From JADKAV01 sp041393775 (lineage in GTDB: Bacteria; Actinomycetota; Actinomycetes; S36-B12; UBA10799): 64,000 bases of DNA. The position numbers and the translations under genes were made by a program. The stretch lies in NCBI GenBank assembly GCA_041393775.1, contig JAWKJM010000004.1, positions 62,001 to 126,000 of the forward strand, read 5' to 3'. The notes beneath the pieces were generated by a model. The model was not told where the DNA came from and did no database searches. It saw only the letters and a program-made list of their open reading frames with translations. Below, piece after piece: positions 15,000 to 22,941 of this stretch. Each line of letters opens with the position of its first letter. Within the stretch, counting starts at the first letter, position 1.

Positions 15000-16630
15000 C
15001 CTCAATCCACCGATCACTCGGGTGAGTCGGGTGGCCGTGGGTTGATCTGGGCGTGTTCCTCGCTTTGGTGCTGGTGGGCGTGGCGGACCTGCCGGTCTTC
15101 GCCGGCCTTTCCGACGGGGTCCTTTCATGCTCGATCGGGTAGGGGCTTGGCGCCTGGTGTCAGGTGGTCATGACGGCGGTCCAGAGCCGCTGCCAGTGCG
15201 CCGTCCAGGTCCAGTCGCGGGGCAGTCGCAGGCGTAGCCTGCGCGCCGAGCGTGCCAGGCGGGCGGGCACGTGGACGATCCGGGCCCGGATGGTGGCGGT
15301 GGTCGCGCGGGTGAACTGGCCGGCGGCGAGCACGCCGAGGGTGCGGGTGAGGTTGAACGCGATCGCCGCGCAGACCAGCCAGGCCGCGTTGGCCGCGAAC
15401 TTCCCGGAGGGCAGGTGGGCCAGCGCGGAGCCCTTGAGGTCGGCGATGACCTGCTCGATGATCGCGTGCCCGCGATGGGTCGACTCCGCTGCCACGAGCG
15501 GGGCGGTGCTGTCGGTGAACAGGGCGTGGTACCGCCAGGCGGGGAACAACGGGTCCTGCAGCTTCGTGGCGTTGCGTTCCGGGATCCGGCGCACGATCAG
15601 CCGGGCCGTCACGTGCCTGGCCGCCGGCCGGGACACAAACGCCGTGAACGGTATCTCGGCGATCTCCGCGGCCGAGATCAGCTCACCGGTGTCGGGGTCC
15701 GGGATCGCCCACGGATACTCGATGCGCACCCACGACTCCTCGTCGATGTCGGCGATCGCGGCACGGACCCGACAGTTCAGCGGCATCCCGACCGAGAACC
15801 GGGCGCCGGCCTTCGACACCGCCTGCAGGATCGCCGAGGAGCAGTACGCCGAGTCGGCGCGCACCAGGATCGGCCCGGTTGCCCCGCACCGTTTGGCGGT
15901 GGTGATCGCGTCCCGGAGCATGCGTACCGCGCCCTGCGCCGAGGGTGCCGCGCCGCGGCGCAGCCGGGTCGCCGCGATCACCGGAGCGGCGTCCGGGGTG
16001 GAGATGGTGGCCAGTTGGGCGTTCAACCCGCGGACCTTCGTGTAGCCGAACTGCGCGCCCTGCTTACCCGGCCCGTAGACACCCTTGACGGTGTCGTCGA
16101 TGTCGATCAGACAGCCGGTACCGATGCCGGGCAGCAGCGGGCCCGCCTCGGTCAGCCCGGTCAGGGTGCGGGCGGCGACCGCGTCCAACTGCCGGACATG
16201 CCCGAAGGTGAACCCGCGCAGGAACGTGCCCAGCGTCGACGGGGCCCGCACCCCGTCGAACAGCCGTGCCGCGCCGGCGCGGCGCAACACGTCCAGGTCG
16301 TCGATGCTGTCCGCCCCGGCGGCCATCCCGGCCACCAGCGACATCACTTTCGCGCCCGCGTTGGAACCCGCCGTCACATGCTGCTCGGCCAAGTCGGGAA
16401 GACCGACCTTGCCGGCCAGGCACAGCGCCGGGACCAGACCTGCCGACACGACCAGATTCGGTTCATCGAACGACGCCGAACACCGCGCCGGGCTGTGAGA
16501 CAGTTGCATCTACGAGATGCCCCTCTCCTTGCGGAATTGGAAGCCTGAAGAACCTCCATCCTCCCCAAGAAGCGGGGCATTTCTACGTCACCGCGCCGAC
16601 CCACCCAACAAGATCACCGGTGGATTGAGG
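15000..16630 (-). mobile_element. IS1380-type insertion sequence, 1631 bp, complete
   Basis: The element is bounded by terminal inverted repeats that are identical for 13 bases (CCTCAATCCACCG at 15000-15012, complement at 16618-16630) and imperfect further in. A 5-bp TTTAG target duplication lies outside both ends. One transposase gene fills most of the element on the minus strand. Intact ends, intact gene and undecayed duplication indicate a recent and probably still mobile insertion. It sits between the convergent ends of the importer operon and an S9 peptidase gene, so it disrupts no coding sequence. Confidence 0.9.
15160..16509 (-). CDS. IS1380 family transposase
   Basis: DDE transposase of 449 residues, full length for the family. 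The N-terminal region contains DLAEQHVTAGSNAGAKVMSL and the helical DDLDVLRRAG section. The catalytic core shows LIDIDDTVKGVYGPGKQGAQ (Asp136 or Asp138), ILVRADSAYCS (Asp219) and THRGHAIIEQVIADLKG (Glu352), the usual IS1380 triad context. No frameshift or internal stop is seen, so it should be active. The start at 16509 (ATG) lies about 120 bp inside the right terminal repeat. Confidence 0.93.
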   Translation of the reverse strand: MQLSHSPARCSASFDEPNLVVSAGLVPALCLAGKVGLPDLAEQHVTAGSNAGAKVMSLVAGMAAGADSIDDLDVLRRAGAARLFDGVRAPSTLGTFLRGFTFGHVRQLDAVAARTLTGLTEAGPLLPGIGTGCLIDIDDTVKGVYGPGKQGAQFGYTKVRGLNAQLATISTPDAAPVIAATRLRRGAAPSAQGAVRMLRDAITTAKRCGATGPILVRADSAYCSSAILQAVSKAGARFSVGMPLNCRVRAAIADIDEESWVRIEYPWAIPDPDTGELISAAEIAEIPFTAFVSRPAARHVTARLIVRRIPERNATKLQDPLFPAWRYHALFTDSTAPLVAAESTHRGHAIIEQVIADLKGSALAHLPSGKFAANAAWLVCAAIAFNLTRTLGVLAAGQFTRATTATIRARIVHVPARLARSARRLRLRLPRDWTWTAHWQRLWTAVMTT

Positions 16631-16635
16631 TTTAG
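16631..16635 (+). repeat. IS target-site duplication, right copy (TTTAG)
   Basis: Exact copy of 14995-14999, directly outside the right terminal inverted repeat. Confidence 0.8.
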
Positions 16636-16645
16636 GCGGGGAAAT

Positions 16646-16670
16646 GCCGGGCGGAAATCGCTCGCGTTAG
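16646..16670 (+). repeat. 25-bp direct repeat, right copy
   Basis: Partner of 14944-14968 (two mismatches). It leads without a break into the palindromic array at 16664. Confidence 0.6.
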
Positions 16671-16738
16671 AGAACGTGCACGAGGTTAGAGAAGCCACAC
16701 GTGCGTTCACTAACCTCGTGCACGATCTCTAACCTCGC
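16664..16738. repeat. Palindromic repeat of the CTCTAACCTCG family (locus 1)
   Basis: The left arm (16664-16693) and right arm (16706-16735) are complementary with about two mismatches around a 12-nt loop. The arms are built from the 11-mer CTCTAACCTCG or its complement, placed every 19 bp. Exact copies of this 11-mer occur nine times in the window, all here or at 47.55-47.63 kb, whereas chance predicts about 0.03. The function is unknown; the position between convergent gene ends suggests termination, mRNA end protection or a protein-binding array. Confidence 0.8.
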
Positions 16739-16762
16739 GACCATTCTCTAACCTCGCGGCCC
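16689..16762 (+). repeat. 74-bp direct repeat, copy 1
   Basis: It is identical to 16790-16863, with a period of 101 bp. The unit carries the right half of the palindrome plus a third 19-bp-phased CTCTAACCTCG (16746-16756). Confidence 0.85.
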
Positions 16763-16789
16763 ACTTGTGCGTCGACCGAGTACACCAGC

Positions 16790-16863
16790 GAGAAGCCACA
16801 CGTGCGTTCACTAACCTCGTGCACGATCTCTAACCTCGCGACCATTCTCTAACCTCGCGGCCC
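16790..16863 (+). repeat. 74-bp direct repeat, copy 2
   Basis: Exact copy of 16689-16762. The absence of any mismatch implies a recent duplication. It contains the 11-mer at 16828-16838 and 16847-16857, again 19 bp apart. Confidence 0.85.
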
Positions 16864-16907
16864 CCTCCTGCGGCCACCGAACTATCCGAGCCGTTTTCGG
16901 ACTCGAG

Positions 16908-16954
16908 CCTCCATCTGCTGGCCGGATGAGCCTGCGTCGGCCACCAGATGGAGG
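16908..16954 (-). terminator. Hairpin downstream of S9 peptidase gene
   Basis: CCTCCATCTGCTGGCC (16908-16923) pairs with 16939-16954 with a single mismatch over 16 bases. It lies 39 bases past the stop of the minus-strand peptidase gene and is probably its terminator. The right arm is also the exact complement of a 16-bp motif at 14817-14832, on the other side of the IS region. Confidence 0.6.
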
Positions 16955-16992
16955 GGCTGCTGGCCGACGGCGTGGAAGGCGCCACCTCGGCT

Positions 16993-18996
16993 TCAGCAGC
17001 CCAGGTGCCGCCGGAAGAAGTCGATCTGCAGCAACAGCAGGTTCTCCGCCACCTCGGGCTGCGGGGTCATGTGGGTGACCCCGGACAGTGGTAGGACCTC
17101 GTGCGCACGGCCCGCCCGCAGCAGTTGCGTCGACAACCGCAGGGAGTGGGCGGCGAAGACGTTGTCGTCGGCCATGCCGTGGATCAGGAGAAGTGGCCGC
17201 TGCAGGTCCTCGGCCATCGTGAGCAACGAGCAGTGGTCGTAGGGTGCGGGGTCGGTCGACGGGTTGCCCAAGTAGCGCTCGGTGTATGCGGTGTCATACA
17301 GGCGCCAGTCCGTCACGGGTGCGCCCGCGATGGCGGCGTGGAACACGTCGGGGCGCTGGAGCACCGCCAGAGCGGCGAGATAACCCCCGTACGACCAGCC
17401 CACGATGCCGACGCGGGAGACGTCTACCCGCTCGGGGTGTGCGGCGGCGACCGACTGCAGCGCCAGAACCTGGTCCTCAAGGGCGGGGTCACGCAGGTTT
17501 CCGGCCACCGCTTGCTCCCAGGCCGGTGACTGGCCCGGCGTACCCCGGCCGTCCGCGATCACTACGCAGAACCCCTGATCCGCCATCCATTGCGCACCCG
17601 CATAGGCGGAGCGCGCCGCCAGCACCCGCTGAGCGTGCGGGCCACCGTAGGGCAGCATCAGGACGGGCAGCGGACCGGATGCCGGTCCGGTGGGCCACAG
17701 CACCACAGTCTGGACCGCATCGACCTCTGACGCCAGCAGATGGGGCCGGGCGTCCGTCACCGGTTCTTCGGCCAGATTCTCGACGGCTGCAATCGGCTCG
17801 TAGTTGGTGTCGCGGATGGTGACCACGGCCCGGTAGTCGTGCCATCCGACCTCGCTGGTGACGATCAGGCCATGACCCACGGTGGCGGTGGTCACGAGTC
17901 CCGGATCCGAGAGCCATGTGAAGCCGGTGTCGTCGACGCGGGCCAGACGGCTCTCAGCCGGGCTGGTGCTCGCGGTCAGAAAGATCGTCTCCCCGGTCAC
18001 ACCCACCACGGAACGCAGTTGTACATCCTCGGGCGTCACCGCGGAGCCGTCGATGGTGAGCCGCCGTCGATCCGCATCCACCCAAGCCAACAGACGACCC
18101 GACTCGGTTCGTCGAGGAAGCCCGGGCACGAGATCCAGCCAGGGATCGTGCCTCAGAATGGTCGTGGGTTCACCGGTGAAGTCGCACACCGTCAAAGCCT
18201 TCTGCTCGCGATCGAAGACCGTGATCACGTTTGGGGCGACAGTCGCCAAGTACTCCGAGTCCGGCAACTCGAGGCGAGCGCCCTCCCCGTCGAGGTCGAA
18301 GCGCCACAGGCAGACCGAGGCGTTCGTGGCCCCCGCATGGGGATACCGCTGCTTGGCCGGTGCGTTCTGGGGATTGGCGGGATCACTGCGCCACCAGACC
18401 GGAACCGAACGGTCATCGGTGCGCTGGACCAGTAGCCCGGAGGAATCGGGCAGCCACCAGTAGCCGCGACTGCGGCTGAACTCCTCGGCGGCGATGAAGT
18501 CCGCGACCGCCCACGACTCGTCGCCGTCGGCCGCCACGATCACCCGGGGCTGGGATCCATCCCACGCGCACAGATGCAGACCGCCGTTCGCTATCCACGA
18601 GATCCACCGGCCGTCCGGGCTGAGCCGGGGATCGAAGCCGGCGGCGACGCCGGGGATCTCACGGGCCCCGTCGTCGGTGTCCCACCCCAGCAGGCCGCCA
18701 CCGGCACTGGCGATCACACGGTCACCGCGAACGTCATATGCGGTGATCCCGGAGGCCGACTCCCTCACCCTTTCCCGCATCGTGCGTTCCGCCGCTGACA
18801 TAGTCGCCGATGGCGCCCCGGCCAGGATCGTCTCCGTCTGGCCGCTCGCCCGGTCCCACCTGTGCAGTTGAAGCTCCGCAAGCCGGCTGCCCGCGGATCG
18901 CAAGTAGTACACCGCCGCGGCGGTCACCCTGAAATTGCGTGGCTGTCCATGGCGGAACTGGCCGGTCACGGCGGCCTGTCGCGGGTAACTGTCCAT
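16993..18996 (-). CDS. S9 family peptidase (dipeptidyl peptidase IV-like)
   Basis: Prolyl oligopeptidase-family enzyme of 667 residues with no signal peptide, so probably cytoplasmic. An N-terminal beta-propeller (about 1-400) carries the DPP IV signature AVADFIAAEEFSRSRGYWW near residue 160-178, whose double Glu binds the free N-terminus of peptides. The C-terminal alpha/beta hydrolase domain has GWSYGGYLAAL (Ser535), HGMADDNVF near 610 and SGVTHMT (His642). It likely removes dipeptides from peptides and fits the peptide-use theme of the region. ATG start at 18996; divergent from mshB. Confidence 0.9.
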   Translation of the reverse strand: MDSYPRQAAVTGQFRHGQPRNFRVTAAAVYYLRSAGSRLAELQLHRWDRASGQTETILAGAPSATMSAAERTMRERVRESASGITAYDVRGDRVIASAGGGLLGWDTDDGAREIPGVAAGFDPRLSPDGRWISWIANGGLHLCAWDGSQPRVIVAADGDESWAVADFIAAEEFSRSRGYWWLPDSSGLLVQRTDDRSVPVWWRSDPANPQNAPAKQRYPHAGATNASVCLWRFDLDGEGARLELPDSEYLATVAPNVITVFDREQKALTVCDFTGEPTTILRHDPWLDLVPGLPRRTESGRLLAWVDADRRRLTIDGSAVTPEDVQLRSVVGVTGETIFLTASTSPAESRLARVDDTGFTWLSDPGLVTTATVGHGLIVTSEVGWHDYRAVVTIRDTNYEPIAAVENLAEEPVTDARPHLLASEVDAVQTVVLWPTGPASGPLPVLMLPYGGPHAQRVLAARSAYAGAQWMADQGFCVVIADGRGTPGQSPAWEQAVAGNLRDPALEDQVLALQSVAAAHPERVDVSRVGIVGWSYGGYLAALAVLQRPDVFHAAIAGAPVTDWRLYDTAYTERYLGNPSTDPAPYDHCSLLTMAEDLQRPLLLIHGMADDNVFAAHSLRLSTQLLRAGRAHEVLPLSGVTHMTPQPEVAENLLLLQIDFFRRHLGC

Positions 18997-19049
18997 CTAG
19001 GTCAGGCTAGACGTACCTCGCGCGGATTCCTCCACCTAGGCTTGAGTCC

Positions 19050-19943
19050 ATGGCCGATCAACGACTACTCATCGTGCACGCCCACCCCGACGACGAGAGC
19101 ATCACGACCGGGGCGCTGATGGCCGGCTACGTCAGTCAGGGGATACAGGTGACGCTGGTGACGTGCACCCTCGGCGAGGAAGGCGAGGTGCTGCTCGAAG
19201 ACGCCCAGCACCTGGCCTCCCACAGTGAGGATCGGCTCGGTGAGCACCGCTACCAGGAGCTGTCGGAGGCGATGGCGGTGCTCGGCGTCACGGACTGGCG
19301 GCTGCTGGGCGAACCTCACAAGTACCGCGACAGCGGCATGATGGGCATGCCCTCCAACGACCGGCTCGACTGCTTCTGGCGAACGGATCTGCTGGAGGCG
19401 GCCTCGGACCTCGTGGCAGTCATCCGAGAACTGAGACCGCAGGTCGCCGTTACCTACGACGACTTCGGGGGATACGGACACCCCGACCACATTCAGGCGC
19501 ACCGAGTCCTCACCTACGCGGTGTCGTTGGCCGCGGTGCCATCGTTCCGGACCGATCTCGGCGAGCCCTGGCGCGTGCAGAAGGTCTACTGGACGGCTCT
19601 GCCCAAACAGATGCTGCAAGAGGGGATCCGAGCCCTGCGGGCCGCGGGCGACGAGACCAGTTTCGCGGCCATGGATCCGGACAACCTGCACATCGGGGTC
19701 GACGACGATCTGGTGACCACCTCAGTGGACTTCTCGGAGTTTCTCGATGTGAAGATGCAGGCGCTTGCCAAGCACGCCTCGCAGGTGCAGACCGACGGCG
19801 GCTTCTTCGCGTTGTCCGACAACCTTGGCAGCAAGGCGATGGGCGTCGAGCACTTCCGGATCGCGCAGGGCGATCTGGCAGCACCCTTCGACGAACAGGG
19901 CCGTGAGACGGACTTGTTCAACGGTGTCACTCGAAGTGATTAG
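19050..19943 (+). CDS. mshB: N-acetyl-1-D-myo-inositol-2-amino-2-deoxyglucopyranoside deacetylase
   Basis: Second step of mycothiol synthesis: zinc-dependent removal of acetate from GlcNAc-inositol. At 297 residues it is full length, with the PIG-L/LmbE motifs HAHPDDESITTGALMA (His/Asp/Asp zinc and catalytic residues near 11-15) and GYGHPDHIQAHR (zinc His near 145). GEEGEVLLEDAQHLA and the MMGMPSND loop favour MshB over Mca, the mycothiol conjugate amidase. Mycothiol is restricted to actinobacteria, which supports the taxonomic call. Substrate preference between MshB and Mca is inferred from sequence only. Confidence 0.88.
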   Translation: MADQRLLIVHAHPDDESITTGALMAGYVSQGIQVTLVTCTLGEEGEVLLEDAQHLASHSEDRLGEHRYQELSEAMAVLGVTDWRLLGEPHKYRDSGMMGMPSNDRLDCFWRTDLLEAASDLVAVIRELRPQVAVTYDDFGGYGHPDHIQAHRVLTYAVSLAAVPSFRTDLGEPWRVQKVYWTALPKQMLQEGIRALRAAGDETSFAAMDPDNLHIGVDDDLVTTSVDFSEFLDVKMQALAKHASQVQTDGGFFALSDNLGSKAMGVEHFRIAQGDLAAPFDEQGRETDLFNGVTRSD

Positions 19944-20030
19944 GTCGTTCATCCCGAATCGACGCGCATATGTACCCATTTCGGCGAACATGCTGCACGC
20001 TGAGTAAGGGGCACTGGCAAGGAGAGGTCC

Positions 20031-21941
20031 ATGAAGCCGTCGTCAGACATGCTCGGCGTGGTCGCCGACGGCAGACTGCGTGCATCTGAAGCCGACGTCG
20101 GTCTCTCCCGCGAACGGAACCGGCAACGCCGACTCCTGAAACTGGCGGTCCTGCTCGGGATCCCGGCCGTGTGGCTCTGGTTCCGGATCCTCACCGACCG
20201 GGGCATCGATGTCACCGGGATCGGTTTGCCGAGATTCGACCCCTTCCTGATGGTCGTCGGGCTGTTCTTCCTGGTGCTGATCGGAACCCTTGTCGGCACG
20301 ACCGTGGCCGCCGGGCGTTCCCCGCATGTGACATACCGGCCCGAACAGATCGACGTCCGATTTGATGACGTCCGCGGCATCGACACGGTCAAGGCGGAGG
20401 TCCTGAGATCGCTCAACCTGTTCCTGGCGCACAGGGCGTTCTCCGAGGAGATGGGCGGAACCGCCAGGCGGGGGCTACTGTTCGAAGGCCCGCCAGGGAC
20501 GGGGAAGACCTACATCGCCAAAGCCATGGCCGCCGAGGCGCAGGTTCCCTTCCTGTTCGTCAGCGCCACGTCGTTCCAGTCGATGTACTACGGTGCCACC
20601 GCCCGCAAGATCCGCTCCTATTTCAAGGCGCTGCGCAAGACCGCCCGCAGGGAGGGCGGCGCGATTGGATTCATCGAGGAGATCGACGCGATCGCCACAG
20701 CCCGCGGAGGATTCGATCAGGCCGGTGCGACGGCGGTCAACGGCAGTGTGGCGGCCTGCGGGGGCTTGGCCGGGCTTCCCAGTGCCGCGCTCACCGGAGT
20801 CGTCAGTCCCACCGAGGTGAATGGCTCAGTGGTCAGTGAGGGGACCGGTGGGGTGGTCAACGAACTGCTCGTGCAGATGCAGTCCTTCGACGAGCCGACC
20901 GGTTGGCAGAAACTCGCCGGTGGCCTGGCTGAGCGGATCAACCTGCTGCTGCCGGCAAACCGACAGATCCCCCGCATCGCCTCCCAGCCGTCCAACGTCC
21001 TGCTGATCGCGGCCACGAACCGTGCGACGGCCCTCGATGCCGCGCTACTGCGGCCGGGACGCTTCGATCGTGTGCTGAGTTTCGAGGCGTCCTCGCGACA
21101 GGGTCGCCGGGACCTGATCGACCTGATGCTGGAGCGCCGCTCACACGATGCGGGTCTTGACGACCCCCAGGCCCGGGATCACATCGCGGCTTTGACCACC
21201 GGATACACCCCTGCCAGGTTGGAGAACCTCTTCGACGAGGCCCTGGTGGAGGCGCTTCGCCGAGGGTCTCGCACCATGAGCAGCCGCGATGTGCATGCCG
21301 CGCGACTGGTCGCAGACGTGGGGCTGGGGCAGCCGGTGGCCTACACCGACCACGAGGCCCGGTTGATCGCCACCCACGAGGCCGGGCACGCCGTCGTTGC
21401 GCATGTCGTCGCGCCGCAGCGCCGGCTGGAGGTACTGACGATCATCAAGCGCAAGGAGGCACTCGGTCTGTTGTCGCACAACGACACCGACGACGTGTTC
21501 ACCCGCAGTCGGGCCGAGTTGCTCGCCCTGATCCAGATCGCTTTCGGTGGAATGTTCGCCGAGGAGATCTTCTTCGGCGACATCTCGACCGGTCCGAGTT
21601 CGGACCTCAACTACGCCACGACTGTTGCGTCGCAGATGGTCGGGGCCACCGGCATGGTCGGCTCGTTGATCAACCTGTCCGCGGTCCAGGGATCCGCGAT
21701 GTCCGATACCAACCTGGTCGGCAGGGTCATCGCCGATGCCAAGAGCCGGGCGGCCGTCGAGGATCTGCTGGCCGAGCAGAAAGCCATCGCGGGTCAGGTG
21801 CTGCGGACGCACCGCGACAAGGTGGAAGCCCTGCGGGACGCCTTGCTCGAGCGCCATGAACTGGTCGGGGATGAGATCCTCGAGGTGCTCGGCGCCGAGG
21901 TCGTGGACGTGCGTTCGCCGTCCGTACCGGACACCCGGTAG
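20031..21941 (+). CDS. Divergent FtsH-like membrane AAA protease
   Basis: A 636-residue protein with two N-terminal membrane helices (about 36-53 and 72-94) and only a short loop between them. The AAA domain has Walker A GPPGTGKT (153-160), a pore loop MYYG (185-188) in place of the usual MFVG, Walker B-like GFIEEIDAI (Glu-Glu rather than Asp-Glu) and the second region of homology with LLRPGRFDR. Compared with ordinary FtsH it carries two inserts, at about 231-270 and 288-320. The M41 protease domain is intact: HEAGH (449-453) and Asp525 in SSDLNYAT. Probably an active paralogue degrading membrane proteins. ATG at 20031 has AAGGAGAGG upstream. Confidence 0.82.
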   Translation: MKPSSDMLGVVADGRLRASEADVGLSRERNRQRRLLKLAVLLGIPAVWLWFRILTDRGIDVTGIGLPRFDPFLMVVGLFFLVLIGTLVGTTVAAGRSPHVTYRPEQIDVRFDDVRGIDTVKAEVLRSLNLFLAHRAFSEEMGGTARRGLLFEGPPGTGKTYIAKAMAAEAQVPFLFVSATSFQSMYYGATARKIRSYFKALRKTARREGGAIGFIEEIDAIATARGGFDQAGATAVNGSVAACGGLAGLPSAALTGVVSPTEVNGSVVSEGTGGVVNELLVQMQSFDEPTGWQKLAGGLAERINLLLPANRQIPRIASQPSNVLLIAATNRATALDAALLRPGRFDRVLSFEASSRQGRRDLIDLMLERRSHDAGLDDPQARDHIAALTTGYTPARLENLFDEALVEALRRGSRTMSSRDVHAARLVADVGLGQPVAYTDHEARLIATHEAGHAVVAHVVAPQRRLEVLTIIKRKEALGLLSHNDTDDVFTRSRAELLALIQIAFGGMFAEEIFFGDISTGPSSDLNYATTVASQMVGATGMVGSLINLSAVQGSAMSDTNLVGRVIADAKSRAAVEDLLAEQKAIAGQVLRTHRDKVEALRDALLERHELVGDEILEVLGAEVVDVRSPSVPDTR

Positions 21942-22007
21942 GTCATCGCCCCCAGGTAGAAGGGGTTGCCCGGGCGTCGACCGCTGACTGGCACTAGCGT
22001 CGGGCGA

Positions 22008-22484
22008 GTGGACACTGCGCGATTCAAGGCCCTGATGGCCCATTTCGCCAGTGGGGTGGTCGTGGTGACGGCACGAGTGGACGACTTCGACCACGCCATG
22101 ACCGCGAACTCGTTCACCTCGGTCTCACTGGAGCCGGCACTCGTGCTGTTCTGCGTCCAGCGCGACTCCCGGTTCCACCACGCAGTCTGTGAGGCGTCCA
22201 AGTGGGTGGTGAACATCCTCGGTGCCGATCAGGCGCCGGTGGCGCAGTGGTTCGCCGAGCGGGGCCGGCCGCTGGAACATCAGATGCAGGTCGTCGAACA
22301 CGATCGGGACCCGGACGGGATCGCGGTCCTGCGCGGCTCCCTGGGCTACTTGCGGTGCACGACCGAGGCTATCTATCCCGGCGGCGACCACAGCATCGTG
22401 CTCGGGCGCGTGGCCGAGATCGTGCAGTCGGATGCCGCCGCCCCGCCACTGGTCTTCCTGGATCACCATCTCGGTGCGCTGTAG
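22008..22484 (+). CDS. Flavin reductase-like domain protein
   Basis: A 158-residue protein of the FMN-binding flavin reductase-like fold. ALMAHFASGVVVVTA, HAMTANSFTSVSLEPALVLF and KWVVNILGADQAPVA are the conserved segments, and GGDHSIVLGRV is the C-terminal His motif. Such proteins supply reduced flavin to monooxygenases or act as short-chain NAD(P)H:FMN oxidoreductases; no partner oxygenase is next door. GTG at 22008 was chosen because homologues start directly before the first conserved strand. It is slightly shorter than most relatives at the C-terminus. Confidence 0.82.
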   Translation: MDTARFKALMAHFASGVVVVTARVDDFDHAMTANSFTSVSLEPALVLFCVQRDSRFHHAVCEASKWVVNILGADQAPVAQWFAERGRPLEHQMQVVEHDRDPDGIAVLRGSLGYLRCTTEAIYPGGDHSIVLGRVAEIVQSDAAAPPLVFLDHHLGAL

Positions 22485-22609
22485 TCGCGGCCCCGCCGCC
22501 TGATCGCCGGTGCCGGGTGGGGCACCAACCCCGGTGTCAATCCCCGAACCTGCTGAGGGCGCTATAGCCTTGGGACAAGGGTTCTCCCGGATGCCAGAAA
22601 GGGGCAGTC

Positions 22610-22936
22610 GTGACGTACATCATCGCCTTGCCGTGTGTCGACCTCAAAGACAAAGCCTGTATCGATGAGTGTCCGGTCGACTGCATCTACGAGGGTGAGC
22701 GGATGCTCTACATCCACCCCGACGAATGCGTGGACTGTGGCGCCTGTGAACCAGTGTGCCCGGTCGAAGCGATCTACTACGAGGACGACGTTCCCGAGGA
22801 GTGGTCGGAGTACACGCAGGCCAACGTCGACTTCTTCAACGACATCGGTTCCCCGGGCGGCGCCACGAAGATGGGCAAGATCGACCACGACGTGGACTTC
22901 ATCGCTGCTCTGCCGCCGCAGCAGCACGACGAGTAG
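22610..22936 (+). CDS. fdxA: Seven-iron ferredoxin
   Basis: Small acidic electron carrier of 108 residues. The cysteines at 9, 17, 21 and 25, and 40, 43, 46 and 50 fit the FdxA/FdxC pattern of one [3Fe-4S] and one [4Fe-4S] cluster (C-x7-C-x3-C-x3-C, then C-x2-C-x2-C-x3-C). A C-terminal extension ending in DHDVDFIAALPPQ is typical of actinobacterial FdxA. The start is GTG. It lies five bases before dapC, the same pair as in mycobacteria (by recall), so the two are probably cotranscribed. Confidence 0.95.
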   Translation: MTYIIALPCVDLKDKACIDECPVDCIYEGERMLYIHPDECVDCGACEPVCPVEAIYYEDDVPEEWSEYTQANVDFFNDIGSPGGATKMGKIDHDVDFIAALPPQQHDE

Positions 22937-22941
22937 CGCAG

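Noticed and set aside
15271..16548. Long plus-strand open frame opposite the transposase
   Set aside because: Arg/Gly/Pro-rich translation with no known domain. The IS1380 transposase on the other strand explains the region.
16664..16863. Repeat cluster that could look like a CRISPR array
   Set aside because: Units are 11-mers at 19-bp spacing arranged as palindromes, plus one 74-bp duplication. There are no 28-37-bp repeats with unique spacers and no cas genes.
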